Assembly: GCA_045544035.1 (NCBI GenBank)
Contig: JAZPYE010000007.1
Coordinates: 1 to 64,000, forward strand
Direction of reading: 5' to 3'
Length of the DNA stretch: 64,000 nucleotides
DNA from: SIG587 sp045544035
GTDB taxonomy: Bacteria > Bacillota > Clostridia > Oscillospirales > Acutalibacteraceae
In this document: positions 50,891 through 58,373 of the stretch, piece after piece
How positions within the stretch are numbered: position 1 is the first letter of the stretch
How the letters are laid out: the number at the start of each line of letters is the position of its first letter
Notes under the pieces: generated by a model
Database searches by the model: none
What the model saw: the letters and a program-made list of their open reading frames with translations, nothing else
What the model was told of the DNA's origin: nothing
Made by a program: the position numbers and the translations under genes

Positions 50891-51106
50891 TTATTTTTCC
50901 CCGCCCTTGTTAAACAGTTCGAAAAGCCGCTTTGCCTCAGGGGAGGAGAGAATCTGCCTTGTTTTTTCCTTATCACTAAGCAGAGCATTAAGCGCTTTAA
51001 GGGAGTTTTTGTCAAGGTTTTTAATAAGGCTTTCTCCTCCGCTTCTTTTTGCCCTTTCAAGGTCCTCTTTCGATAGCCCGTTTAACATTTTCTCCATGTC
51101 GTTCAT
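50891..51106 (-). CDS. Unrecognised 71-residue helical protein
   Basis: 71 residues, charged and helical (KEDLERAKRSGGESLIKNL, SSPEAKRLFELFNKGGEK). It shares with the next gene the idea of short repeated helical motifs (SLSKVQALAQ versus SLKALNALL), so the two may be related. First gene of the three-gene group. The ribosome site is weak (GGCGGTGA). The start could also be the second Met at residue 4. No function can be named. Confidence 0.6.
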   Translation of the reverse strand: MNDMEKMLNGLSKEDLERAKRSGGESLIKNLDKNSLKALNALLSDKEKTRQILSSPEAKRLFELFNKGGEK

Positions 51107-51178
51107 CTTGAATTCACCGCCCTGATAATGTATACTATATAATATGTTAATTTAAATTTTCTTATGTGGGGTGATTTT

Positions 51179-51646
51179 TTGCGAATTTTGGTTTTTTCCG
51201 ATTCCCACGGCAATGTTTCAGCCCTAAGGCGGGCCCTTGCTACCCAACCACAGGCAAGCCACGTGTTTTTCCTTGGGGACTGCCTAAGGGATATTGACGC
51301 ACTTGAGGAGGAATTTCCCGATAAAATTTTCCACAAGGTTAGCGGAAACTGCGATTTCGGTTCCTTTTTGCCTACGACCGCAATGGAAAACCTGAACGGC
51401 ACCTTGATTTTTTATTCCCACGGTCACCCTTATTATGTTAAGCAGTCCTACGTTCCCTTTTTGCAGGCGGCTGAGGAAAGAAACGCAAAAATTGCCCTTT
51501 TCGGCCACACACATACCCCACTTATAAAATATGAAAACGGGGTTTATCTTGTGAATCCCGGCTCGGTTTCTTTGCCGAGGGAGGGCAAACCCTCCTACGC
51601 GGTTATTGATATAGAAGAAAACGGCATTATGCCGATAATTTTATGA
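51179..51646 (+). CDS. Metallophosphoesterase, YfcE/MJ0936 family
   Basis: 155 residues. Metal ligands: SDSHGN (Asp and His), FLGDCLRDID, GNCDFGSFLPT and FGHTHTPL, with YSHGHPYYVK in between. These are all hallmarks of the YfcE-type phosphodiesterase. The natural substrate is uncertain. TTG 51179 is chosen because the protein then begins LRILVFSDSHG, as usual, and GGGGTGA is five bases upstream; ATG 51164 is in frame but overlaps that site. It is eight bases upstream of the ABC-F gene and probably cotranscribed. Confidence 0.88.
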   Translation: MRILVFSDSHGNVSALRRALATQPQASHVFFLGDCLRDIDALEEEFPDKIFHKVSGNCDFGSFLPTTAMENLNGTLIFYSHGHPYYVKQSYVPFLQAAEERNAKIALFGHTHTPLIKYENGVYLVNPGSVSLPREGKPSYAVIDIEENGIMPIIL

Positions 51647-51654
51647 GGTCTTAA

Positions 51655-53547
51655 ATGCATTATCAGATTATAAACGGAAGCATAACCCTTGGAGCCAATG
51701 AGATTTTAAGGGATATAAATTTTGAAATTAAGGATAAAATGAAAATCGCCGTTGTGGGCAGAAACGGGGCGGGCAAAACCACCCTTCTTCGCGGTGTTGC
51801 AGGGGAGCTGGATATTTTCGGTGAAAACCACGATGTTCCCTGCGTTATAAAAAACGGTGAGCTTAAAATTGGTTTTTTAAAACAGCTTGCCTTCACTGAT
51901 GACAGCATAACGCTTGAAGCCGAGATTAAAAAGGCCTTTTCCCGTTTTACCGAAATTAAGCAGCGGCTGGATACCCTGCTTTTAAAAATGGAAACCGAAA
52001 ACGACATGGAGGCCGCCCAGGAATACAGTGAGCTTCTAGGTTACTTTAAAAACATCGGTGGCGACTGTTTCGATAAGGAATATGAAACGGTGGTTTCCTC
52101 CTTCGGCTTTACAAAGGCTGATGAAGCAAAGAAACTCAGTGAATTTTCGGGCGGTCAACGCACCAAAATTGCCTTTGCACGCCTGCTGCTTTCAAAGCCC
52201 GACATTTTGCTCCTCGATGAGCCTACCAACCATCTAGACCTTGCCGCTACCGTTTGGCTTGAGGAATATTTAAGCAACTACCCCGGCGCCATTCTCCTTG
52301 TTTCCCACGACAGAATGTTCCTTGATAAGGTTGTTACCACCGTTTACGAGGCGGCCTACGGCACCCTTACAAAATATAACGGCAACTATTCGGCCTTTGT
52401 GCGGCAAAAAAAGGAGAATTTTTTAAAGCACAAAAAGGAATATGAAGCGCAGCAAAAAGAAATTGCCCGATTAAATGAGCTGGTTGACCGTTTTCGATAC
52501 AAGGCAACCAAGGCGGCAATGGCACAGTCAAAACTCAAGGAAATAGGGCGCATGGTGCCAATTTCACCGCCCGAAAAATTTGACCTTAAGGCTTTTTATA
52601 CCGACCTTACCCCCACGGTGCAGTCGGCAGGCACGGCACTTACCGTAAAGGAACTTAAAATCGGATACGATAAGGTGCTGTCCACCGTTAATTTGGAGCT
52701 TAAAAGGGGCGCCAAGGTGGGCATTATCGGCTCAAACGGAATGGGAAAATCCACCTTTTTAAAAACCCTCACGGGCAAAATCCCTGCCCTTTCGGGGGAT
52801 TATTATTTCGGCGCGGGGGTCACGATGGGTTATTTCGACCAGCAAATGGCAAGCGAAAAATCCTTTGAAACGGTGCTGGAAAACTATCAAAACGCGTTTC
52901 CTTTGCTCACCGCAACTGAGGCGCGAACAAGGCTTGGCGCCTTCCTTTTCACAAAGGAAGAGGTTTTTAAAACCATTGATGTTTTATCGGGCGGCGAGCG
53001 TGTGCGCCTTGCCCTTTGCAAAATTTTTAATTTGAAGCCCAATTTTCTGCTTCTTGATGAGCCCACCAACCACATGGATATTGTGGGCAAGGAAGCCCTT
53101 GAAGAAATGCTTAAAGGTTTTTCAGGCACCCTCATTTGCGTTTCCCACGACCGCTATTTTTTAGAGCAGATTACCGACAGCCTTTTGGTCTTTGAGGAGG
53201 ATGGCGTTACCTACTATCCCTTTGGCTATGCCGATTGGCGAAGGCAGAAAGAGAAAAGGCAAGCCGAACAACAAAAAACCTTTTTAACCGAAACGGTTAA
53301 AAAGGAAAAGAAAAAGTATACAACCCCCTTAAAGGAGCTACAAAAAAAGGAAAAACGCCTTATAAAAATCGGCGAGGAAATAGAAAGACTTGAAAACCGC
53401 CTCAGCCAAATCGGCATAGAGTGTGAGGAGTTTTCAAGTGATTATGAAAAATTATCGGTTTTGTCAAGGGAAAACGAGGAATGTGAAGAAAAAATCCTTG
53501 CCCTTTTAGAGGAGCAGGAGGCGCTGGAGAGGGAACTTGAGCAATAA
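51655..53547 (+). CDS. ABC-F family ATPase (translation factor)
   Basis: 630 residues with two ABC domains and no membrane part. First Walker A GRNGAGKTT at 35-43, signature FSGGQRTKIAFARLLLS, Walker B ILLLDEPTNHLD; second Walker A GSNGMGKST, signature LSGGERVRLALCK and LLLDEPTNHMD. Between them is a charged linker (KKENFLKHKKEYEAQQKEIA) with the P-site-tRNA-interaction arm, and the end has a coiled-coil. ABC-F proteins act on ribosomes; some protect from antibiotics. It looks most like housekeeping YdiF/YkpA-type members, not a specific resistance factor. Confidence 0.9.
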   Translation: MHYQIINGSITLGANEILRDINFEIKDKMKIAVVGRNGAGKTTLLRGVAGELDIFGENHDVPCVIKNGELKIGFLKQLAFTDDSITLEAEIKKAFSRFTEIKQRLDTLLLKMETENDMEAAQEYSELLGYFKNIGGDCFDKEYETVVSSFGFTKADEAKKLSEFSGGQRTKIAFARLLLSKPDILLLDEPTNHLDLAATVWLEEYLSNYPGAILLVSHDRMFLDKVVTTVYEAAYGTLTKYNGNYSAFVRQKKENFLKHKKEYEAQQKEIARLNELVDRFRYKATKAAMAQSKLKEIGRMVPISPPEKFDLKAFYTDLTPTVQSAGTALTVKELKIGYDKVLSTVNLELKRGAKVGIIGSNGMGKSTFLKTLTGKIPALSGDYYFGAGVTMGYFDQQMASEKSFETVLENYQNAFPLLTATEARTRLGAFLFTKEEVFKTIDVLSGGERVRLALCKIFNLKPNFLLLDEPTNHMDIVGKEALEEMLKGFSGTLICVSHDRYFLEQITDSLLVFEEDGVTYYPFGYADWRRQKEKRQAEQQKTFLTETVKKEKKKYTTPLKELQKKEKRLIKIGEEIERLENRLSQIGIECEEFSSDYEKLSVLSRENEECEEKILALLEEQEALERELEQ

Positions 53548-53548
53548 A

Positions 53549-53578
53549 AAAAGCCCGAAGTAATTCGGGCTTTTAATT
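53549..53578. terminator. Bidirectional terminator after the ABC-F gene
   Basis: Stem AAAAGCCCGAA/TTCGGGCTTTT with loop GTAA; A-run and T-run on the two sides. Confidence 0.87.
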
Positions 53579-54566
53579 ATTCAAGAATAAAAATTTCAAT
53601 GCTTCTTCTGCCGAACTTAACGCACTCGGCTTCGCTTTCTAAAAACAAGTCAACGTTGTAAGGGTAATCCCTGATAAATCCGCCTGTGTCGGCTGCAACG
53701 GCGTAGCCGTAAATATAACGACCGTCAGAGGATTTAATAAACATTTTTGTTCCGTAAGGAATAAAGTTGGGGTTAACCGCAATGTAACCAACCTGGGGCG
53801 CAACACCTGTTGAGCAGTTGTTGCCGGTGTAGGTGTAGGCGGTGGCGGTGGTGGTTAAATGCTTTTTGTAGTTAACGGGGTTGCCGTTTTTGTCAAGCTC
53901 AATGGGAGCGCTGGGCATAAGTGTAGACATTGCGCCAACATTTGCGCTTGTGGTAACGCTCTGTTCCTTAACAGCGTTAGAGGCGGGAACGCGCTCGGTA
54001 ACGTAGGCCGTTTTGGTGGAGAGCACCTCGGTCTGGACAACATTTCCGTTAACCAGCTTTTTTTTGAAGGTAACAATGGTGTTGTTGCTTTTGTCTGCAA
54101 CCGTTTCGGTCTGGTAATCAACATTAACAACATCAATGTATTTAGTTTCGGTAACCTCTGCTTCCGGCGAAAGGCTTACGATGTCGTGCTCATCAAGGGT
54201 GATTCCTGCAAGCTTTAAAACATCATTTACCGTGCCCTTTGTGAAGGTTACGGGAATAACGGTGTTGCCTGTGGTAACATAAACCGGGAAGGCAGGGGTG
54301 ATATCAAGGGAGATAACCTTGCCGGCCATACTTGCGTTGTTGATAACATAATCGCCTTCTTCATAGCCTGCAAGGGCTAAAACCTCGGCCTCGTTTGTTT
54401 TTGATGTTTTAAATGTGATTTTTTCACCGTTAACAACAAGGGAAACGGTGTTAAGGGATAACATTATTGCAAAAACACTGAAAACGGTTGCGACTGCAAG
54501 CAGCGCGGCAGTCAGTGTTTTAAGCACAAGATTTTTGTGCATTTTCAAGTGATTTAGCATACTCAT
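53577..54566 (-). CDS. 3D-domain cell-wall protein with DUF348/G5-type repeats (YabE-like)
   Basis: 329 residues. Basic start and one membrane segment (13-38), then DUF348-like repeats (VSLVVNGEKITF, FPVYVTTGNTVIPVTF), a G5-like segment (ETVADKSNNTIVTFKKKLVN) and a C-terminal 3D domain (LTTTATAYTYTGNN...GYIAVNPNFIPYGTKMFIK) with the Asp in AADTGG (293) and in NVDLFL (306). Proteins of this type (YabE, YocH, Rpf-like) act in peptidoglycan remodelling and resuscitation. Start ATG 54566 after AGAGGAG. It has its own promoter; no riboswitch was recognised upstream. Confidence 0.9.
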   Translation of the reverse strand: MSMLNHLKMHKNLVLKTLTAALLAVATVFSVFAIMLSLNTVSLVVNGEKITFKTSKTNEAEVLALAGYEEGDYVINNASMAGKVISLDITPAFPVYVTTGNTVIPVTFTKGTVNDVLKLAGITLDEHDIVSLSPEAEVTETKYIDVVNVDYQTETVADKSNNTIVTFKKKLVNGNVVQTEVLSTKTAYVTERVPASNAVKEQSVTTSANVGAMSTLMPSAPIELDKNGNPVNYKKHLTTTATAYTYTGNNCSTGVAPQVGYIAVNPNFIPYGTKMFIKSSDGRYIYGYAVAADTGGFIRDYPYNVDLFLESEAECVKFGRRSIEIFILE

Positions 54567-54659
54567 TAAATAACTCCTCTTACCGAAAACGCTTTAAAAA
54601 GGGTTGTTGTTTTCGGGTTTAAATTGCTACGTTGTGGGCGTGTTCATCACCGAGAAAAC

Positions 54660-54688
54660 ATTTTAACTTAAAAAATTGCAACTGTCAA
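54660..54688 (-). promoter_or_regulatory. Promoter of the 3D-domain gene with nearby dyads
   Basis: Minus strand TTGACA (54688-54683), 17-base spacer, TAAAAT (54665-54660). Upstream are two inverted repeats: a GGCGA/TCGCC hairpin near 54691-54704 just before the -35, and a 7-bp dyad GGTTACA-ATTT-TGTAACC at 54748-54765. They are candidate regulator sites. Confidence 0.65.
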
Positions 54689-54909
54689 ACGGCGAAAACT
54701 CGCCATTTTTTGTGAAATTTACACAAAAATAACAAAAAAATTACAAAGGTTACAATTTTGTAACCTCGAAAAACCTTATTTTTTGGTAAAATATGGTAAT
54801 TTTATTGTGCAAACCTACAATTTGGCAAGGCGGAATTTGTCAGACACTCATAATATGGGCTTTTTTTGCCGTAAATATACAATAAAATCCAAAATATCTT
54901 TCAAATTTC

Positions 54910-54938
54910 TTTACAAACACAATATCTTGTGTTATTAT
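54910..54938 (+). promoter_or_regulatory. pyrR promoter with a dyad in its spacer
   Basis: TTTACA at 54910-54915, 17-base spacer, TATTAT at 54933-54938. The spacer contains a perfect dyad ACACAA-TATC-TTGTGT (54917-54932), which could bind a regulator. A similar dyad is in the rpsO promoter. Confidence 0.65.
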
Positions 54939-54957
54939 AGGTAAGGTAAAATGTTTA

Positions 54958-54981
54958 TATTATATATAATATGTATATATA
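54958..54981. repeat. 24-bp AT-rich repeat, copy 2
   Basis: Identical over 24 bases to 41133-41156. Here it lies downstream of the pyrR promoter and so would be part of the 5' leader. Confidence 0.8.
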
Positions 54982-55009
54982 CTTTGTTTTGTGTTTGGGG
55001 TGAAAAGCA

Positions 55010-55549
55010 GTGCAACGCCTGAAAGCGGTTTTAATGGATGAAGTCACCATCACCCGCGCCCTTAAGCGCATTTCCCACGAAATTCTTGAAAAAAACCAGG
55101 GCGGCGAGGAGCTTTGCCTTTTGGGAATTAAAAGGCGCGGCGTGCCCCTGGCCGAAAGAATTGCCGATTACATTTTTGAAATTGAGGGCGAGAGGGTTCC
55201 TGTTGGTATCATTGACACCACCCTTTACCGTGATGATTTAGGGGATGTTTCAAAGGAGAAGGTACTTAACAGCTCGCAAATCCCCTTTGCCGTGGAAAAG
55301 AAAAGGGTAATTCTTGTGGATGATGTTCTTTTCACGGGTCGAACCGCCCGTGCCGCCCTTGAGGCGGTTATAAGATTTGGCAGACCCGCCTCTGTTCAGC
55401 TTGCCGTGCTTATCGACCGAGGACATAGAGAGCTGCCCATTCGTGGGGACTATGTTGGCAAAAATGTGCCCACCGCAAAAAACGAGCGCGTGTCGGTTAA
55501 GGTGCCGCCTATAGATGAGAATTTGACCGCCCTGCTTTACGGGGAGTAG
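55010..55549 (+). CDS. pyrR: Bifunctional pyrimidine operon regulator / uracil phosphoribosyltransferase PyrR
   Basis: 179 residues. PyrR binds UMP and the leader RNAs of pyrimidine genes and also has uracil phosphoribosyltransferase activity. The PRPP loop VILVDDVLFTGRTARAALEA and the blocks LCLLGIKRRGVPLAERIADY and AVLIDRGHRELPIRGDYVGK are diagnostic. The start is GTG 55010, behind GGGGTGA. It is followed by uraA, with a hairpin between them. No pyr biosynthetic genes are in the window. Confidence 0.95.
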   Translation: MQRLKAVLMDEVTITRALKRISHEILEKNQGGEELCLLGIKRRGVPLAERIADYIFEIEGERVPVGIIDTTLYRDDLGDVSKEKVLNSSQIPFAVEKKRVILVDDVLFTGRTARAALEAVIRFGRPASVQLAVLIDRGHRELPIRGDYVGKNVPTAKNERVSVKVPPIDENLTALLYGE

Positions 55550-55590
55550 GCAAAGTACCTATACATATGGGTACATTATATTATATAATC

Positions 55591-55617
55591 CGAGGGAAAT
55601 TAAAATGCCCTCGTTTT
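55591..55617 (+). terminator. Hairpin with T-run between pyrR and uraA
   Basis: CGAGGG (55591-55596) pairs with CCCTCG (55608-55613), loop 11 bases, followed by TTTT. It could be a simple terminator or an attenuator; a clear PyrR-binding consensus was not seen. Confidence 0.6.
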
Positions 55618-55648
55618 AGAAAAAATAAAACATAAGGGGAAAAAGAAA

Positions 55649-57019
55649 ATGAAAATGATTTTCAACGTTAATGACCGTCCCAAATTCGGTCAGCTGATTG
55701 TTTTCGCAATTCAGCAGCTCCTGGCAATCATGGCAGCAACCATCGCTGTGCCCGCAATCGTTGGCAATGGCATGACCGCTTCTGCCGCACTTTTTGGTGC
55801 AGGTGTTGGTACAATTGTTTACCAGCTTTTCACCAAGTTTAAGAGCCCTGTATTTTTAGGCTCATCCTTCGCATTCATCGGTTCAATGGTTGCAGCATTC
55901 GCAGGCGCCACTTCAATGAGCCTGGGCTATTTAGGCCTCATCATTGGTGCCCTCTTTGCAGGTCTTGTTTATGTAGTTATCGCCATTGTTGTTAAGTTTG
56001 CAGGCGTTAAATGGATTAACAAGCTTATGCCTCCCGTTGTTATCGGCCCCACAGTTGCCCTTATTGGTTTATCCCTTGCAGGCGCTGCTGTTAAGGATGT
56101 TTTCTCCTACGGTCCTCAGGATGGTAACGGTGCGTTCGTTATGACCACAAACATTTGGGTTTCCTTTGTTTGCGCTATTGTTACCCTGCTTGTTGTTGTT
56201 CTTTGCTCAACCTATGGCAAGAAAATGGCAAGACTTATCCCCTTCATCATTGGTATTTTAGCAGGCTATGCAGTTGCTCTTATCTTTACCGTTATCGGCA
56301 CAGTAACAGGCAATGCAGACCTTATCGTTATTGACTTCGCTCCCTTTATGGCTCTTGTTGAAGGCGGCGTTAGCCTTAAGACCTTCATTGCTCTGCCTGA
56401 GTTTACCTTCTTAACCGCTATTGAGGGCGCTAAGGAGTTCTCCTGGAGCTATGTTGCAACCGTTGCAGTGGCTTATGTTCCCGTTGCATTCGTTGTTTTC
56501 GCAGAGCACATTGCCGACCACAAGAACCTGTCCTCCATCATTGAGGCTGACCTTCTTGAGGAGCCCGGCCTTCACAGAACCCTCCTGGGTGATGGCGTTG
56601 GTTCCATTGCAGGCGCAATTTTTGGCGGTTGCCCCAACACCACCTATGGTGAGAGCGTTGGTTGTGTAGCTATTACCAAAAACGCTTCTGTTGTTACAAT
56701 TCTTACCACCGCAATTATGTCGGTTGTTGTTTCCTTCATTTCACCCTTTGTTGCATTCCTCGATTCCATTCCCGGTTGCGTAATGGGCGGCGTTTGCATC
56801 ACTCTTTATGGCTTCATCGCAGTTAGCGGCCTTAAGATGATTCAGAAGGTTGACCTTGAAGATAACGCAAACCTCTTCACCGCATCTGTTATCCTTATCT
56901 GCGGTATCGGCGGCATGGCATTTGCTATCGGTAAGGTTACTATCACCGCCATTGCAAGCGCACTTATCCTTGGTATCATCACCAACATCGTTCTTTCTAA
57001 GAAAAAGAAAGCTGAATAA
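55649..57019 (+). CDS. uraA: Uracil/xanthine permease (NCS2 family, UraA type)
   Basis: 456 residues with about 14 helices. Family blocks: FAIQQLLAIMAATIAVPAIV near the N-terminus, SSFAFIGSM, PPVVIGPTVALIGLSLA, and FVVFAEHIADHKNLS followed by LLGDGVGSIAGAIFGGCPNTTYGES, which hold the substrate-binding residues. It imports uracil with protons. The pairing with pyrR supports uracil as the substrate. Start ATG 55649 after AAGGGG. Confidence 0.93.
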   Translation: MKMIFNVNDRPKFGQLIVFAIQQLLAIMAATIAVPAIVGNGMTASAALFGAGVGTIVYQLFTKFKSPVFLGSSFAFIGSMVAAFAGATSMSLGYLGLIIGALFAGLVYVVIAIVVKFAGVKWINKLMPPVVIGPTVALIGLSLAGAAVKDVFSYGPQDGNGAFVMTTNIWVSFVCAIVTLLVVVLCSTYGKKMARLIPFIIGILAGYAVALIFTVIGTVTGNADLIVIDFAPFMALVEGGVSLKTFIALPEFTFLTAIEGAKEFSWSYVATVAVAYVPVAFVVFAEHIADHKNLSSIIEADLLEEPGLHRTLLGDGVGSIAGAIFGGCPNTTYGESVGCVAITKNASVVTILTTAIMSVVVSFISPFVAFLDSIPGCVMGGVCITLYGFIAVSGLKMIQKVDLEDNANLFTASVILICGIGGMAFAIGKVTITAIASALILGIITNIVLSKKKKAE

Positions 57020-57124
57020 TTAAAAAGCTATTTATTAAAAATGAACAAGTCCAGTAAAAACGGACAATAGAAAAAAAGAGTCCCCTATGGTAGAATAAAA
57101 CCGACTACCATAGGGGGATTTTTT

Positions 57125-57387
57125 ATGCCAAGAGAATATAGAAACATAAAGGAATACGAAAGAGAAATATTTGCTTTGCAAGAGCAAGGAAAAACAAATC
57201 GAGAAATATGTGAAAAATTTGGATTAAAGCAAAGACAACTTGAAAATTTCATCAACCGACATAATAGAAATTAAGCAAAGTTTCTCAATTACAATACGAA
57301 CTTGCAAGAAAAGAACGACAAGTAAAAAGATTGAAAATGGAAAATGAACTAATGCGGGATTTTCTCTCGCTCACCGAAAGGAAGTGA
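57125..57387 (+). pseudogene. Frameshifted orfA of the IS3-family remnant
   Basis: Starts MPREYRNIKEYEREIFALQE and has a helix-turn-helix (KTNREICEKFGLKQRQLENF). The frame stops after 49 codons, but the next frame continues LSKVSQLQYELARKERQVKR and LKMENELMRDFLSLTERK, a leucine-zipper typical of IS3 orfA. A one-base loss in an A-run near 57268 explains the break. Confidence 0.8.
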
Positions 57388-57524
57388 GGACAATCGTAAA
57401 ACTTCAGACCTATGAGGAGGCGCGCCTCCTCATAGGTGAGTACATCCATTTCTACAATAACCAACGCATACAACTTAAAACAAAACTGACTCCGCTCGAA
57501 AAACGAAGTCAGTATATTGCTTAA
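57384..57524 (+). pseudogene. Internally deleted orfB (transposase) of the IS3-family remnant
   Basis: Begins GTG 57384, overlapping the orfA stop, with RTIVKLQ, then jumps to the C-terminal end YIHFYNNQRIQLKTKLTPLE typical of IS3-family integrases (rve_3). About 47 codons remain of an expected 270 or so; the DDE core is absent. Confidence 0.82.
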
Positions 57525-57597
57525 AATTTAATCTTCTCTACCATAGAGCACTTTTTTGTGCTGTCCGCACAAATTGGGGCGGTTCATTGCCTCCTCT

Positions 57598-58371
57598 TTA
57601 TTTATTTATAATCTCATAATTTCTTAAAATCACCTTTTCGCCGCGCCAGGTGTAGGCTCTATCGGTGTAATTCTCGGTGGGGGAGAAGCAGGAGCGATAA
57701 GAGCTTAAAAACTCGGCAATATCGGTTAAGTCTTTGCCTTTGTTTTCAGGGCAGACCTCACTGCAAATGTCACAGCCCCAAACACAGCCGCTTGTTTTAA
57801 TCATAGCCTGCTGTTCTGCTGAGAGCTGGCCTTTTTGCTGTGTGATTTTGGAAAGGCAGGCCTCTTTATTAAGCCCCACAGGACAGGCTTTTTTGCATTT
57901 TCCACAGTTTATGCAGGGGGTGGGGGAATGGTCGGTGACATTTAAATCCAAATTGGTTACAATTTCACCTAAAAAAACGAAACTTCCAAATTTATCATCA
58001 ATGAAAAGTCCGTTTTGCCCCACTCTTCCGAGTCCTGTTTTTGATAGGGCTAAAACCTCGTTTACGGGGGAGTTATCGATGAAAGGCTCAAAGGCGTTTT
58101 CGGGGAAAAGCGCCTTTAGTTTTTTTGCCGCATTTTTAAGCATTTCGCCGCAAACAAGGTGATAATCTTTAGCGGCGGCATAACGGCTGATGTTTTTGGG
58201 CGGTGCATTTTCCACCTTATAGGGAAAAACGGCGCAAATCACCGTTTTTGCATTTTCGGGCAAACGAGCCAAATTTCGGCAGGGGAGAAGGGCGTTTTTA
58301 ACCCCCTCGTAATTGCAAAAGCCCACTCTATTTATGCCGCAGGAATTTAAAATTTCTCTAATTTTTTCCAT
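57598..58371 (-). CDS. queG: Epoxyqueuosine reductase (QueG) family protein
   Basis: 257 residues, shorter than E. coli QueG because the C-terminal HEAT part is missing. QueG uses cobalamin and two 4Fe-4S clusters to make queuosine in tRNA. Seen: FEPFIDNSPVNEVLA with the catalytic-type Asp99, LGRVGQNGLFI, ferredoxin motif CINCGKCKKACP (153-164) and second cluster Cys196, Cys200, Cys203 and Cys207. It sits two bases after the ABC transporter gene and has a poor ribosome site, so it is translationally coupled. No other queuosine genes are nearby; related reductases of other function are possible. Confidence 0.85.
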   Translation of the reverse strand: MEKIREILNSCGINRVGFCNYEGVKNALLPCRNLARLPENAKTVICAVFPYKVENAPPKNISRYAAAKDYHLVCGEMLKNAAKKLKALFPENAFEPFIDNSPVNEVLALSKTGLGRVGQNGLFIDDKFGSFVFLGEIVTNLDLNVTDHSPTPCINCGKCKKACPVGLNKEACLSKITQQKGQLSAEQQAMIKTSGCVWGCDICSEVCPENKGKDLTDIAEFLSSYRSCFSPTENYTDRAYTWRGEKVILRNYEIINK

Positions 58372-58373
58372 AG

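Larger units (their letters stand above)
57042..57587 (+). mobile_element. IS3-family (IS150-like) remnant with internal deletion
   Basis: A roughly 546-bp relic between two convergent genes. Imperfect terminal inverted repeats (about 27 bp): the left end starts TGAAC...CCA...CGGACA, and the right end, read backwards, starts TGAAC...CCA...CGGACA. Inside are a frameshifted orfA and only the ends of orfB; most of the catalytic domain is gone. A strong hairpin (CCCCTATGGTAG/CTACCATAGGGG, 57083-57118) lies before orfA and a perfect 30-bp palindrome is inside orfB. It cannot move by itself. Confidence 0.82.

Noticed and set aside
54567..54900. Possible c-di-AMP (ydaO/yuaA) riboswitch upstream of the 3D wall-protein gene
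   Set aside because: Such riboswitches often precede this gene type, but the conserved core sequences were not found between the promoter and the start, and the leader is too short.
55550..55648. PyrR-dependent attenuator between pyrR and uraA
   Set aside because: There is a terminator-like hairpin, but the anti-antiterminator consensus for PyrR binding is not recognisable, so only a terminator is listed.
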